DNA of 62,559 nt from Faecalicatena faecalis (GCF_012524165.2 NZ_JABACJ020000028.1:1-62559), one strand, 5' to 3'. Counted from the stretch's first letter, positions 9,090 through 18,624 are shown. Notes: generated by a model not told the origin, from the letters alone. Program-made: numbers and translations.

Positions 9090-9107
9090 GTAAATGTATG
9101 TTTATAT

Positions 9108-9164
9108 TTGACATTATCGAGTATCGATATTATAATAAAAATAGAAATATCGATACTCGATAAT
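9108..9164 (+). promoter_or_regulatory. promoter embedded in a perfect PadR-type operator
   Basis: TTGACA (9108-9113), a 17-nt spacer and TATAAT (9131-9136) form a near-consensus promoter. A perfect inverted repeat with 19-bp arms (9113-9131 and 9146-9164, core ATCGAGTATCGATAT) covers the spacer, the -10 edge and the start region. Each arm contains an ATCGAT-like half site. A bound PadR dimer would exclude RNA polymerase, giving tight autoregulation of the two genes that follow. Confidence 0.8.
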
Positions 9165-9186
9165 ATGGATGGGAGGAGGGAGTCTC

Positions 9187-10494
9187 ATGAAGAATAGAAA
9201 ACGGATTTTAAAGCAGTTCCATTATTGGGAATGTGATACCTTTGCGGAATATTTACACAATATGTCAGCCAGAGGATGGCATTTTAAAGGGTGGAAGCTT
9301 GGTCTGATTTTTGAAAAAGGGGAGCCAGAAGACATTGAATATGCTGTGGAAGTATTTCCGAAGGGGAGCGAAATGGACACAAGACCGGAGCCGGAAGCAC
9401 AAGAATATGCGGAATATTGTGGGGCAGCGGGCTGGAAGCTGGTAGATGGACGGCGTAAGTTCTGTGTATTCAGGAAAGAACGGAGGGATGCAGTCCCGAT
9501 TGTCACTCCAGAGGAACGTCTATATAATATAAAAAGGGCCGGGCGAGTACAATGGTTTTGGGAATTTGCCGGAATCGGATTTGTTACGGGAATGATTTGG
9601 TTTCAATTTTTAACATTGAATTTCGAACGGTGGATTTTTTTCGATTTGATGCTGCTGTTACTTGTGGGAAGCTTGCTGGGCTGTCTTGAAAAATTAACGG
9701 AAGGGATTGCTATGCTTATCACAGCTCATTACAAGAGAAAGGAGCTGTTGGAGGGAAGGATACCATTTTATGGAGGAAAGGGGCAGGTCATCATACGATA
9801 TCTAAAAAATTATATGTGGGTTGTGGAAATAGGTGCATATTCTCTGATTGCAGGTACGTATCTTCTAATAGCAGGGATGAGAGGTTCTGCCTATCTCCTT
9901 CTGGTGCCTGTATCGGCCGGATTGGTCATGCTGCTTTTTATGGCGGTGCTGGAAATATGGAGACCATCCAGAGCAAACAATTGGGCAGTACAGATGCTCG
10001 CAGCATTAGGGATTACAATCGTACTCATTCCCGTTATTATCGTAGTTGTGATGACCTCTGGAGGAGAGAAGCCTGTTTTGTCGAAGGCGGATATCCCTTT
10101 GACCCAGGCTGACTATAAAGAGGTTTCCGGGCAGATCGTCCATACAGATGAGGGACATTTGGAAGGAATCTTAGGTTCCATGAGGTATTTTCAGGTCGAG
10201 TATGGAGAAAGCGCAGATTCAAAGGAAGAAGAGGAGAACACTGACACCTTGTGGTACTATGTTTTTCAGACAGAGCATCCATGGATCTTGAACAAGGTCT
10301 GGCAGCGGTATGAAAAAAATGCTTATCAACCAAGGGACTGTACAGCTAAGTGGGAGGCCGTATCTGCTTTTGAAGGCGGTATGGCGGGTGGTCTATATAC
10401 TGTACGTTTTCAAGATAAACTATTGTATATGTATTCGGATGAGTCATTGGATGTAGAGCAGATCCAGATTATAAAGAATAAGCTTCAACTATAA
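9187..10494 (+). CDS. DUF2812 membrane protein
   Basis: A Firmicute-typical DUF2812 protein of 435 aa. The N-terminal domain (about residues 1-110, FHYWECDTFAEYLHNMSARG and YCGAAGWKLVDGRRKFCVF) is the family signature. About five hydrophobic segments follow between residues 125 and 300, then a soluble C-terminal domain. ATG 9187 follows GGAGGAGGG. These proteins are usually paired with a PadR repressor, as here with the gene 23 bp downstream. The biochemical role is not known; a membrane stress or sensing function is inferred from the pairing. Confidence 0.8.
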   Translation: MKNRKRILKQFHYWECDTFAEYLHNMSARGWHFKGWKLGLIFEKGEPEDIEYAVEVFPKGSEMDTRPEPEAQEYAEYCGAAGWKLVDGRRKFCVFRKERRDAVPIVTPEERLYNIKRAGRVQWFWEFAGIGFVTGMIWFQFLTLNFERWIFFDLMLLLLVGSLLGCLEKLTEGIAMLITAHYKRKELLEGRIPFYGGKGQVIIRYLKNYMWVVEIGAYSLIAGTYLLIAGMRGSAYLLLVPVSAGLVMLLFMAVLEIWRPSRANNWAVQMLAALGITIVLIPVIIVVVMTSGGEKPVLSKADIPLTQADYKEVSGQIVHTDEGHLEGILGSMRYFQVEYGESADSKEEEENTDTLWYYVFQTEHPWILNKVWQRYEKNAYQPRDCTAKWEAVSAFEGGMAGGLYTVRFQDKLLYMYSDESLDVEQIQIIKNKLQL

Positions 10495-10517
10495 TGGCAG
10501 GCAGAAGGTGATCATGT

Positions 10518-10838
10518 ATGGCAAGAGAACAATTTCAAACATTAACAGAACCCATGTATTATATTCTGATGGCTTTGATGAAGGAATGCTGTGGTGTTGA
10601 CATCATGGACCGGGTGGAAGAAATATCCGGGGGCAGGGTCAGAGTAGGACCAGGGACGCTCTACGCAATGCTCTCTAAATTCGAGAAGAATCAGATTATC
10701 CGTCTGACCCAGGAGGAGGGCCGCAGAAAATCCTATATCATTACTGATGAGGGGATAGAGATGTTAAAAAAAGAGTATGAACGGCTCAGGACTATGGTGG
10801 AGGATGGCAAGACCTTCCTGATGGAGGATGAATTATAA
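10518..10838 (+). CDS. PadR-family transcriptional repressor
   Basis: A 106-aa PadR protein made of a winged helix and one C-terminal dimerisation helix. Family motifs include LTEPMYYILMALMKECCGVDIM, GTLYAMLSKFEKNQII and SYIITDEG. It is co-transcribed with the DUF2812 gene. The operator at 9113-9164 fits its symmetry, so it probably represses its own operon until an unknown ligand binds. Confidence 0.9.
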   Translation: MAREQFQTLTEPMYYILMALMKECCGVDIMDRVEEISGGRVRVGPGTLYAMLSKFEKNQIIRLTQEEGRRKSYIITDEGIEMLKKEYERLRTMVEDGKTFLMEDEL

Positions 10839-10854
10839 GCATATCCATAAAATT

Positions 10855-10903
10855 AGAAGATTCTGGAAATGAAGAGCAAAAGGGCCTGACCCCTTTGTTA
10901 AAT
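10855..10903. repeat. partial copy of the palindromic repeat
   Basis: This segment (GATTCTGGAAATGAAGAGCA, then AAAGGGCCTGACCCCTTTG) matches the right half of the 9016-9089 element with a few changes. The left arm is missing. It lies between the convergent padR and araC genes and overlaps the last few bases of the araC-type frame. Confidence 0.7.
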
Positions 10904-11761
10904 CGACATATCTTTCCGATATTCATTCGGGGTCAGATGCACAATCCGCTTGAAGTTATAAATTAAATTTTTAGCATCTGTAAAACCGCTGTTGGCCGCA
11001 ATATCATCCAGGCAGTCCTGAGTTGATATGAGCAGTTCTTTGGCTTTATTGATTCGTAGATTGATCAAATATTCATAAGGTGTTAATCCAGTCTGTTTCT
11101 TAAATGTCCGAAGAAAATGGTATTGGGACAGAAAGACGGAGTTGGAGATATCCGTAATACCTATCTTTTCGGTCAGGTGTTCTGACATATAATCTATCGC
11201 ATTGTTGAGTTTTTCCGTAATTAACGGAGAATCCTGCAGTGCGTTTTTTCTTTTTTCCAGAATCAAATGAGTCATCAGACTGATGATCCATTCTGATATC
11301 ATCAAATTTTTATCCAGATTATATTCACTGGAAGAGGAAGTGATTTTCCTGATCAGGTCTGCTTCCTGACTATCCGGGGCAATTTCATGGAAATACAGGT
11401 CGTTCCGATTATATAGGTTGTAATAAATGTGGGCAGCAGTTCCATTGTAATGGAACCATCGGAAATCCCATGGCTCGGCGGAATGGGTCTCATAATGATG
11501 GGAAGCGTTGCATTGTATGATGGCGATGGTGTTGGCTGACAAAAGGTAAGTCTTATTATTATAAGTCAGACTGCCACAGCCGCTCAGGGTGTGAAAAAGA
11601 AGAAAACGGTTGGAATTTTTACGTCCAGTGTAATAATCCTTATTTGCAATAAAATGCCCCCATTCCAACAGATAAAAGGGCAGGCTCATAGTATAAGATG
11701 TTGGGGTCGCAGTCTTCCATTGAGATTTGGGTCCAACGTCTATATTCATTTTTTCAAACAT
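10898..11761 (-). CDS. AraC-family transcriptional regulator
   Basis: A 287-aa AraC protein with an N-terminal cupin-like sugar-sensing domain (about 1-160) and two helix-turn-helix motifs at the C-terminus. These read IGITDISNSVFLSQYHFLRT and CLDDIAANSGFTDAKNLIYN, ending in LTPNEYRKD. The gene is divergent from the RbsB-type ABC/isomerase operon that begins at 12114, so it most likely controls that operon in response to a pentose or deoxyhexose. The ribosome site GGAGG reads from the minus strand just before its start. Confidence 0.9.
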   Translation of the reverse strand: MFEKMNIDVGPKSQWKTATPTSYTMSLPFYLLEWGHFIANKDYYTGRKNSNRFLLFHTLSGCGSLTYNNKTYLLSANTIAIIQCNASHHYETHSAEPWDFRWFHYNGTAAHIYYNLYNRNDLYFHEIAPDSQEADLIRKITSSSSEYNLDKNLMISEWIISLMTHLILEKRKNALQDSPLITEKLNNAIDYMSEHLTEKIGITDISNSVFLSQYHFLRTFKKQTGLTPYEYLINLRINKAKELLISTQDCLDDIAANSGFTDAKNLIYNFKRIVHLTPNEYRKDMSI

Positions 11762-12113
11762 ATAACCTCCTTATGAATAGCTAGACAGCAGTTAATTTGA
11801 GAGCAATATATCGGAATTTGTGGGCAATAAGTTGTCTTGTTTTTGTGCTTTCATAAGTATATCATAAAAGTAAGAAAAAGAGAATAATACAAGATTATTT
11901 TAAAAAAATAGTATTAAATCGCGCGAAAAATTAGTTAATAGTAAGGAGGAAAGAAATAATCGAAGTATTATGAAAAAGAAACGATGTGAACTGAAGTATT
12001 AAATGAACATGGAGGAAAAGGTAAAAAGCAGGAAAATCAGGGATATGTGTGACAAAAAAATAGGAGCAATAAATGTTAAGAAATAGTGAGATGAAATCGT
12101 AGGAGGAAAAGGA
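11762..12113 (+). promoter_or_regulatory. divergent control region, araC-type gene and sugar ABC operon
   Basis: This 352-bp gap holds a plausible rightward promoter: TTGTTT (11837-11842), a 17-nt spacer and TATCAT (11860-11865). The resulting leader would be about 240 nt. It contains an unused AAGGAGG at 11943-11949 and a 27-codon frame at 12003-12086 without a ribosome site. The last AGGAGGAAAAGG serves the gene at 12114. I see no clear riboswitch fold. Confidence 0.45.
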
Positions 12114-13094
12114 ATGAAAAAGGTAATAGCAGTTATATTAGCATTTGTTATGAGTTTAGGTCTTTTTGCATGTACAACAAAGGCTCCGGTCAGTGATGAC
12201 AGTAAGAAGGAAGAAACGAAAGATGAGAAGGAAGGGAAATTCCGCATAGCCGCTTCCTTTATGTCACTGAATAATCCATTTTGGATTGCAGAGAATGATG
12301 TTCTCAAGCAGGAAATCGAAAAGCGCGGAGGCGAACTGGTTACATATGATGCGCAGTTAAATTTGGAAAAACAGATTTCCCAGATTGAAGATGCAGTAGC
12401 ATCGGGGGTAGATGCAGTGATTGTCAGTCCGAATGACTGGAAAGGAATCAAACCAGCGTTGGAAGCATGCCAGGCAAAAAAGGTTCCGGTTGTTGTAATT
12501 GATACCAAGGTCTTTGACGGAGATTTAGTTGCAACTCAGGTGGTATCCGATAATGTGTTGGGAGGCAAGCTGTGTGCAGAGGCACTGGTAGCGGCTCTGG
12601 GCGAAAAAGGAAATGTAGCGATTATTGATTTATCTACGAATATGGCAGTTCAGGACAGAATGGAAGGCTTTATGGGAGTCATTGAGCAGTATCCAGATAT
12701 CAAGATCGTAGCACAGCAGGATGGAGATGGTTCTGTAGAGGCAGCGCTTCCGATCATGGAGAATATGATTCAGGCAAATGAAGAAATCAATGGTGTCTTC
12801 GGGACAAATGATCCTGCAGCGATTGGTGCTATCGCAGCATTAGACAGCGCAAATAAATTGGATGATGTATTTGTAGTGGGAATCGACGGTGCAAAAGATG
12901 CATGTGAATTAATCAAGGAAGGAAAACTCCTTGGAACATCAGCACAGTATCCGAGTCTTCTTGCCACAGAGGTTGTAAATCAGGTCTATAAAATCCTGGA
13001 AGGCAATGAGCCGGATGATGACATTATCTATGTAGAAGAAAAATGGATTGATAAAGAAAATGTGGAAGATTATCAGAAGACAAATGCGTATTAA
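12114..13094 (+). CDS. ribose-type ABC sugar-binding lipoprotein
   Basis: A lipid-anchored binding protein of the Peripla_BP_4 (RbsB-like) family. It has a signal peptide with lipobox LFAC (Cys19-20 region), a Lys/Glu-rich linker and two Rossmann-like lobes. Motifs include SLNNPFW, GVDAVIVSPND and GVFGTNDPAAIGA. It is the first gene of an operon with its own ATPase and permease, three isomerase-type proteins and a UlaE-like protein. The ligand is therefore probably a monosaccharide such as a pentose, 6-deoxyhexose or rarer sugar. Confidence 0.9.
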   Translation: MKKVIAVILAFVMSLGLFACTTKAPVSDDSKKEETKDEKEGKFRIAASFMSLNNPFWIAENDVLKQEIEKRGGELVTYDAQLNLEKQISQIEDAVASGVDAVIVSPNDWKGIKPALEACQAKKVPVVVIDTKVFDGDLVATQVVSDNVLGGKLCAEALVAALGEKGNVAIIDLSTNMAVQDRMEGFMGVIEQYPDIKIVAQQDGDGSVEAALPIMENMIQANEEINGVFGTNDPAAIGAIAALDSANKLDDVFVVGIDGAKDACELIKEGKLLGTSAQYPSLLATEVVNQVYKILEGNEPDDDIIYVEEKWIDKENVEDYQKTNAY

Positions 13095-13107
13095 TCCGTA
13101 ACCACGG

Positions 13108-13132
13108 GAGCAGTCGGTTCTACTGACTGCTC
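13108..13132 (+). other. intercistronic hairpin
   Basis: GAGCAGTC (13108-13115) pairs with GACTGCTC (13125-13132) across a 9-nt loop between the binding-protein gene and the ATPase gene. There is no T-run. It probably protects the upstream mRNA so that more receptor than ATPase is made. Confidence 0.55.
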
Positions 13133-13170
13133 TCATGTTCGAAAAGAGGCATACGAGGGAGGTGCGTAGA

Positions 13171-14649
13171 ATGTCTGAGAACTTACTGCTTGCAATGGAA
13201 GGGATTACAAAGACTTTTCCGGGTGTGAAAGCATTGAACAATGTAAAGCTTGAGGTAATGCCGGGCGAGGTGCATGCACTGCTGGGAGAAAACGGGGCAG
13301 GGAAGTCCACACTGATTAAGATTTTAGCAGGAATCTACACAAAAGATGCTGGGGAAATCAAAATTAATGGGGAAATAGTAGAAATTTCTTCCGTGAACGA
13401 TGCAAAGGCGAAGGGAATCAGCGTAATCCACCAGGAGATTTCACTTGTTCCAAAGCTGAGTGTTGCCAATAATATACTCCTGGGAACAGAGGGAAAGGAA
13501 GTATTTATCAACAATAAAAAGCGCCGGGAAATTGCGCAGAAGACAATTAAGGAGCTGGGATTCGATATTGATGTGGATGCCATGGTAGATACTTTGAGCA
13601 TTGCCCAGCAGCAGATCGTGGAGATTGTACGTGCATTGGCAACTGAGGAAGTGAAGCTGATCGTGATGGATGAGCCCACGGCCTCAATATCCGAAAAAGA
13701 CGTGGATAAACTATTTGCTACCATCAGACGGCTCAAGAAAAAGGGAATTGGAATTATTTATATTTCACATAGGATGGAGGAAATTACACAGATTGCAGAC
13801 AGGCTGACTGTTCTTCGGGACGGATGCTATATTGGAACACGCAATATCGATGAAATTAGTATGCAGGATATCGTGGAGATGATGGTGGGACGCCAGGTAG
13901 AAGAAATGTACCACTATAATATAAATGCGATTGGAGAGACCGTCCTGAAAATGAAGGATGTCTCAAGCCAGTATGTGCATCATGTAGACTTTGAGTTGAA
14001 AAAGGGAGAAGTTCACGGTCTGTATGGATTGATTGGTGCAGGAAGGACTGAGCTGGTACGAGTTCTTTTTGGATTGGACTCTTATCAGGGAGAAATCGAG
14101 ATCCAGGGAAAAGAAGTAAAGATACGAAACGCCGGTGATGCAATGGAACACGGAATTGCTCTGGTGCCGGAGGACCGTAAAAAGGAAGGTCTTTTTTTAG
14201 AAAATACGATCTATTTCAATTCCGTTATCACCATTTTAAAGGAGTTCATGAGCCGATTTCGGATTAAAAATTCAAAAGCACGTGAGACCACTGAGCAGTA
14301 CAAAAAGATGTTAAAGATTAAGTATACGGACAGCCAGCAGCTTGTAGGAACATTAAGCGGCGGAAACCAGCAGAAGGTCGTACTATCAAAATGGCTGGCA
14401 GCAAAACCGGATATTTTAATTTTGGATGAGCCTACCAGGGGAATCGACATTGGGGCAAAGTCAGAGATTTATGATCTGATCTTTCAACTTGTAAAAGAAA
14501 ATGTGAGCATTATTTTAATATCTTCCGAACTGCCGGAAATCCTGAATCTCTGTACAAGAGTTTCCGTCATGAGGGAAGGCAGGATTGCCGGGCATGTGGA
14601 GCGGAAAGACTTCAACCAGAAAGAGATATTTAAATATGCGATGAAATAA
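13171..14649 (+). CDS. ribose-type ABC transporter ATPase (RbsA/MglA-like)
   Basis: A 492-aa tandem ATPase with two nucleotide-binding domains. The first has Walker A GENGAGKST and Walker B IVMDEPTAS. The second has a degenerate P-loop (GLIGAGRTEL), a strong signature LSGGNQQKV and Walker B LILDEPTRGIDIG. This asymmetry is normal for the CUT2 class. ATG 13171 follows GGGAGGTG and is preferred over the in-frame ATG at 13135, which lies at the intercistronic hairpin. Confidence 0.93.
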   Translation: MSENLLLAMEGITKTFPGVKALNNVKLEVMPGEVHALLGENGAGKSTLIKILAGIYTKDAGEIKINGEIVEISSVNDAKAKGISVIHQEISLVPKLSVANNILLGTEGKEVFINNKKRREIAQKTIKELGFDIDVDAMVDTLSIAQQQIVEIVRALATEEVKLIVMDEPTASISEKDVDKLFATIRRLKKKGIGIIYISHRMEEITQIADRLTVLRDGCYIGTRNIDEISMQDIVEMMVGRQVEEMYHYNINAIGETVLKMKDVSSQYVHHVDFELKKGEVHGLYGLIGAGRTELVRVLFGLDSYQGEIEIQGKEVKIRNAGDAMEHGIALVPEDRKKEGLFLENTIYFNSVITILKEFMSRFRIKNSKARETTEQYKKMLKIKYTDSQQLVGTLSGGNQQKVVLSKWLAAKPDILILDEPTRGIDIGAKSEIYDLIFQLVKENVSIILISSELPEILNLCTRVSVMREGRIAGHVERKDFNQKEIFKYAMK

Positions 14650-14670
14650 TAGAAAAAGCGGGGATAAAAG

Positions 14671-15609
14671 ATGAATAAAGTAGTAAAACTGAAAGACAGT
14701 CTTTCAAAATTTGTTATGGTAATCGCATTCATTGCTATCATAATCATATTTTCGCTTCTTTCAGACAGATTCTTTACATTTGACAACTTCTTCAATGTTC
14801 TTAGACAGGTATCTACGAACGGTATCATTGCCCTGGGCATGACGCTTGTGATTATCTGCGGAGGAATAGATCTGTCTGTTGGTTCTGTGATGGCATTTGC
14901 TGGAACACTTTGCTGCGGCTTGATCGAAGATGGTATGCATTTTACGCTGGCAATTCTGATTACGCTTGCCTGTGCGGTTGTTTTTGGACTATTTAACGGA
15001 TTTTTTGTGGCAAAGGTAAATATGCCGCCCTTCATTGTAACATTGGCGACCATGCAGATGATAAGAGGGTGTGCTTATATATACAGCCAGGGGTCTCCCA
15101 TCCGTGCCATTGATGAAAATTTCAATATGTTAGGGAACGGATATATCGGGGTCGTACCGGTTCCGGTCATCCTATTTTTGGTAGTGACACTGATGATATA
15201 TCTGATTCTACATAGGTCAAAAATGGGAGTTTATATTTATGCGGTGGGCGGTAATAAAAGCTGTGCTATATATTCAGGAATCAATGCGAAAAAGGTAGAA
15301 ATCAGTGTTTTTGTCATCAGTGCAATGTGTGCGGCCCTAAGCGGAATCATTTTAGCATCCCGGATGTACTCTGGACAGCCTACATCCGGGCAGGGGGCGG
15401 AGATGGACGCAATTGCGGCAGCCGTTTTAGGCGGGACGAGTTTTTCCGGCGGCTCTGGAAAAGTATCAGGAACAGTGCTTGGTATTCTAATTATAGGCGT
15501 CATGAATAATGGACTAAATATCCTGAATGTGGCTTCCTACTATCAGTTGGTATTAAAGGGCATCATTATATTGCTTGCAATATATGTGGACATGATTAAG
15601 AAAAAATAA
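14671..15609 (+). CDS. ribose-type ABC transporter permease (RbsC-like)
   Basis: A CUT2-class inner-membrane permease of 312 aa with about eight to ten hydrophobic segments. Family motifs include GMTLVIICGGIDLSVGSVMA, AKVNMPPFIVTLATM and AAVLGGTSFSGG. It lies 21 bp after the ATPase gene and completes the importer encoded from 12114. Confidence 0.93.
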   Translation: MNKVVKLKDSLSKFVMVIAFIAIIIIFSLLSDRFFTFDNFFNVLRQVSTNGIIALGMTLVIICGGIDLSVGSVMAFAGTLCCGLIEDGMHFTLAILITLACAVVFGLFNGFFVAKVNMPPFIVTLATMQMIRGCAYIYSQGSPIRAIDENFNMLGNGYIGVVPVPVILFLVVTLMIYLILHRSKMGVYIYAVGGNKSCAIYSGINAKKVEISVFVISAMCAALSGIILASRMYSGQPTSGQGAEMDAIAAAVLGGTSFSGGSGKVSGTVLGILIIGVMNNGLNILNVASYYQLVLKGIIILLAIYVDMIKKK

Positions 15610-15623
15610 CAGGAGGATTTACG

Positions 15624-17126
15624 ATGGAACAGAATACAAAATTAAAACCGACTCATCAAGCGAAGGTGGGAATCTACACAGTTGGTTTAAAAGCATACTG
15701 GCCGCAGTTCGAAGGCCTCAGAGAGCGGATTATAGAATATGTGGGATTTATTGCTAAGAAACTTGAACCTTATGCTGAAATTTATAATTATGGTCTGGTA
15801 GACTGCTCGGATGAAGGGCATAAAGCTGGAGAATGGTTTAAAAAACAGGATGTGGATCTGGTGTTCTGTCATGCGGGGACCTATGTTTCCTCAGATGCAG
15901 TACTACCAGTCCATCAGATCTGCAAGGCACCTGTGATCGTACTGAATCTGCAGCCTACAACGCAGGTAAATTATGCTAAGACCTCTACCGGGGAATGGCT
16001 GGCACACTGTGGTGCATGTCCGGTTCCAGAGATGTCCAATGCATTTGAACGCGCAGGTATCCCATTCAGGGTGATCAGCGGGCTTTTGGGACTTGATTAT
16101 ACACCTGCCATATCTGTAACAAATGAGAATACAGCACATCGTCCAGAAGCAGTCAGAGCATATAAGGAAATGAAAGAATGGTGTCTGGCAGCAGGGGTGA
16201 AGCGAACCTTAAGAAACTCACGTTTCGGATTCCTCGGCAGTAATTTTCACGGTATGCTGGATATGTATAGTGATTACACAATGCTTCAGGCACAGACAGG
16301 AATCCATGTCGAAATCATCGAGATGTGTGATTTGAACGAGCGGGTACAGAAGGTGACAGAGGAGGAAATCGAAAAGAAACTGGTTGAAATTAAGGATATG
16401 TTCCAGATCAGTGGAGATTCCCAGGCTGATCCTATAGCGAAGAAGCCAACAGATGAGCAGCTCAGATGGTCCAGTCATATTGCGGTCGGTCAGGAAAAAA
16501 TGGTCAAAGATTATAATCTGGATGCACTTGTCTACTATTATCATAGTGTTCCCGGCAATCCGTACCAGGATATTCAGGGAGGATTTATTGTCGGACATTC
16601 TCTTTTGACTGCCAACGGAATACCGTGTGCCGGAGAAGGGGACATTAAAACAGGAATTGCTATGAAGATCTGTGATACGTTAAATACAGGTGGAAGCTAC
16701 TGTGAGATTGTAACCGCTGATTACGAAGACGGAACGATTCTGCTTGGGCATGATGGTCCTTTCCATATCAAGATTTCAAATGGTAAGCCGATCTTAAGAG
16801 GTATGGGGCTGTATCATGGGAAGCAGGGAACGGGTGTTTCAGTAGAAGCTAAGGTCATGTCAGGGCCGGTCACAATGCTCGGATTAACACAGACAGGTGC
16901 AGGAAAATTGAAAATGATTATAAGTGAGGGTATTTCCACAGATGCAGAGATTATGCAGGTCGGGAATACACAGACCCATGTTAAATTCCCGGTCGATATT
17001 GACACCTACTTTACAAATTGGTTCCAGCATGCGCCGACGCATCACTGTGCAATGAGTATCGGCCATAATGCAGAATTATTCGTGAAAGTAGCACAGATGA
17101 TGGATTGTGATTATGTGGTATTGTAA
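15624..17126 (+). CDS. L-arabinose/L-fucose isomerase-family protein, copy 1
   Basis: A cytosolic isomerase-family protein of 500 aa. Metal-site motifs of the family are retained: GEGDIKTG (E338), CEIVTADYEDG (E361), LLGHDGPFH (H376) and APTHHC (H473/H474). Those residues fit the Glu-Glu-His-His Mn site of AraA-type enzymes. It is clearly diverged from canonical AraA, so the aldose-ketose substrate is unknown. It follows the RbsC-type permease by 14 bp and precedes a second paralogue. Confidence 0.75.
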   Translation: MEQNTKLKPTHQAKVGIYTVGLKAYWPQFEGLRERIIEYVGFIAKKLEPYAEIYNYGLVDCSDEGHKAGEWFKKQDVDLVFCHAGTYVSSDAVLPVHQICKAPVIVLNLQPTTQVNYAKTSTGEWLAHCGACPVPEMSNAFERAGIPFRVISGLLGLDYTPAISVTNENTAHRPEAVRAYKEMKEWCLAAGVKRTLRNSRFGFLGSNFHGMLDMYSDYTMLQAQTGIHVEIIEMCDLNERVQKVTEEEIEKKLVEIKDMFQISGDSQADPIAKKPTDEQLRWSSHIAVGQEKMVKDYNLDALVYYYHSVPGNPYQDIQGGFIVGHSLLTANGIPCAGEGDIKTGIAMKICDTLNTGGSYCEIVTADYEDGTILLGHDGPFHIKISNGKPILRGMGLYHGKQGTGVSVEAKVMSGPVTMLGLTQTGAGKLKMIISEGISTDAEIMQVGNTQTHVKFPVDIDTYFTNWFQHAPTHHCAMSIGHNAELFVKVAQMMDCDYVVL

Positions 17127-17176
17127 GGGGACTCCAATGAAATAAAAATCAAGCAGTTTCGAAAGGAGATGGCAGT

Positions 17177-18604
17177 ATGAACAAGGAAAAGCCGGTAGTA
17201 GGTTTTATGGCAGTCGGACTAGAGCCATATTGGGGGCAGTTTGCAGGAATGAGAGAGAAGTGCGAGCACCATCATGAGATCATGAAGGGGAAATTTGCTC
17301 CGGAGCTGGTCCAGATAGAGGACGCAGGTATCATTGATTCAGAGGAACTGGCAAGGAAGGCAGGAGAAAACTTTGCAGAAAAAAGAGTCGATATTGTATT
17401 CTGCCAAATGCTCACGTATGCCGCATCTGTTTACATTGCACCTGTCGTGCGTAATTTAGATGTTCCAGTAATCCTTTTGAATGTGCAGTATAAGAAGAGT
17501 CTGGATTATGAGAATGTAAAGGGAATCGGAGACTGGCTTGGAGAGGGAATTACCTGCGCAGGCATTCCAGAGGCAACGGCCGTTCTCAAAAAGCTTGGCA
17601 GGAAATATGCGATTATTACGGGACATATGGAGGGCGATCAGACGGTAGAGAAAGAGATGAATCTGTGGTGCAGCGCCGTTCGTATCAAAAAAATCTTATC
17701 CACAAAAAACCTGGGACTTTTTGGGCGCTCTTACGCAGGAATGATGGATCTGTGTGTCGATGAGACAGAGATTTTCAAAAAGTTCGGAACTTATATTCAT
17801 CACCTAGATTGGCAGGAAATCATACAGACAGGAGAAGAAGTAGAGGAAGAACGAATTGTCCGGCGTATGGAACAGATGAAGGACTTATTTGAGGTGAATG
17901 ATGATATATCCGATGAGGATCTGCATTATATTGCTCAGACAGCAGAAGGGTGTTTTGAATTGGTGGAACGTTATAGTCTTAGCTCCTGTGCGACCCATTA
18001 TGAATTTGATGCACCTAAAGAACAAAGGGATCTTGTTGCTGCGCTGAATCCTGCGATGACGGTCCTGATGACAGAAGGAATCGCAGGTGCACCTGAGGGA
18101 GACATCAAAGCAGCCCTAGCCATGCTGATTTTAAAAGAGACTGCTGGAAATGCTATGACAGCAGAACTGTATTCTATGGATTTCAATGACGATACCTGCC
18201 TGATCGGTCACAGCGGCGCCTGTGATGCAAATATTTCAAAGGAAAAGGCGGTTCTTAAGATGAGTGGTGTGCTTCATGGAAAGAAGGGAAAGGGGTATGT
18301 CGCCCAGTTTTATCCAGACCCCGGACCCGTTACGATGCTTGCATTAACGGATGGACCAGATGGTAATTACAGGTTGGTCGCAGCGGAAGGGATGGGAGTA
18401 AAAGGCCCTATTTTGGAGCTTGGGGATACAAATCTGCGGGTAAAATTTCCGAAGCCTTTGAGAGCATTCGTGAACGAGTGGAGCATAGAAGGACCGACTC
18501 ACCATGGTGTACTCGCGAAAGGTCTGCATATAAAGGCCTTAAGATGTATTGCGGCTGTACTGGATATAGAGTTGAAGATCATCACAGAAGAAACCGTAGA
18601 ATGA
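17177..18604 (+). CDS. L-arabinose/L-fucose isomerase-family protein, copy 2
   Basis: A 475-aa paralogue of the preceding gene, with the same domain order. It keeps PEGDIKAA (E307), AELYSMDFNDD (E330), LIGHSGACD (H345) and PTHHG (H442/H443), so the metal site seems intact. The two share the opening pattern GL.[AP]YW.QF.G.RE but have diverged a lot, more like two functions or hetero-oligomer partners than a recent duplication. Ribosome site AAAGGAG precedes ATG 17177. The substrate is not readable from sequence. Confidence 0.75.
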   Translation: MNKEKPVVGFMAVGLEPYWGQFAGMREKCEHHHEIMKGKFAPELVQIEDAGIIDSEELARKAGENFAEKRVDIVFCQMLTYAASVYIAPVVRNLDVPVILLNVQYKKSLDYENVKGIGDWLGEGITCAGIPEATAVLKKLGRKYAIITGHMEGDQTVEKEMNLWCSAVRIKKILSTKNLGLFGRSYAGMMDLCVDETEIFKKFGTYIHHLDWQEIIQTGEEVEEERIVRRMEQMKDLFEVNDDISDEDLHYIAQTAEGCFELVERYSLSSCATHYEFDAPKEQRDLVAALNPAMTVLMTEGIAGAPEGDIKAALAMLILKETAGNAMTAELYSMDFNDDTCLIGHSGACDANISKEKAVLKMSGVLHGKKGKGYVAQFYPDPGPVTMLALTDGPDGNYRLVAAEGMGVKGPILELGDTNLRVKFPKPLRAFVNEWSIEGPTHHGVLAKGLHIKALRCIAAVLDIELKIITEETVE

Positions 18605-18624
18605 GTCATTCGGAGGGAGAAAGA

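Noticed and set aside
12003..12086. 27-codon frame in the leader of the isomerase operon
   Set aside because: No ribosome site before it and no attenuator structure around it.
14484..15053. 189-codon minus-strand frame over the permease gene
   Set aside because: Antisense to a clear CUT2 permease, with no ribosome site and no recognisable domain.
18478..18624. N-terminal extension of the rhamnose isomerase frame
   Set aside because: It lies within the previous isomerase gene. The ribosome site GGAGGGAG supports ATG 18625, and the metal-ligand offset to E. coli RhaA fits that start.
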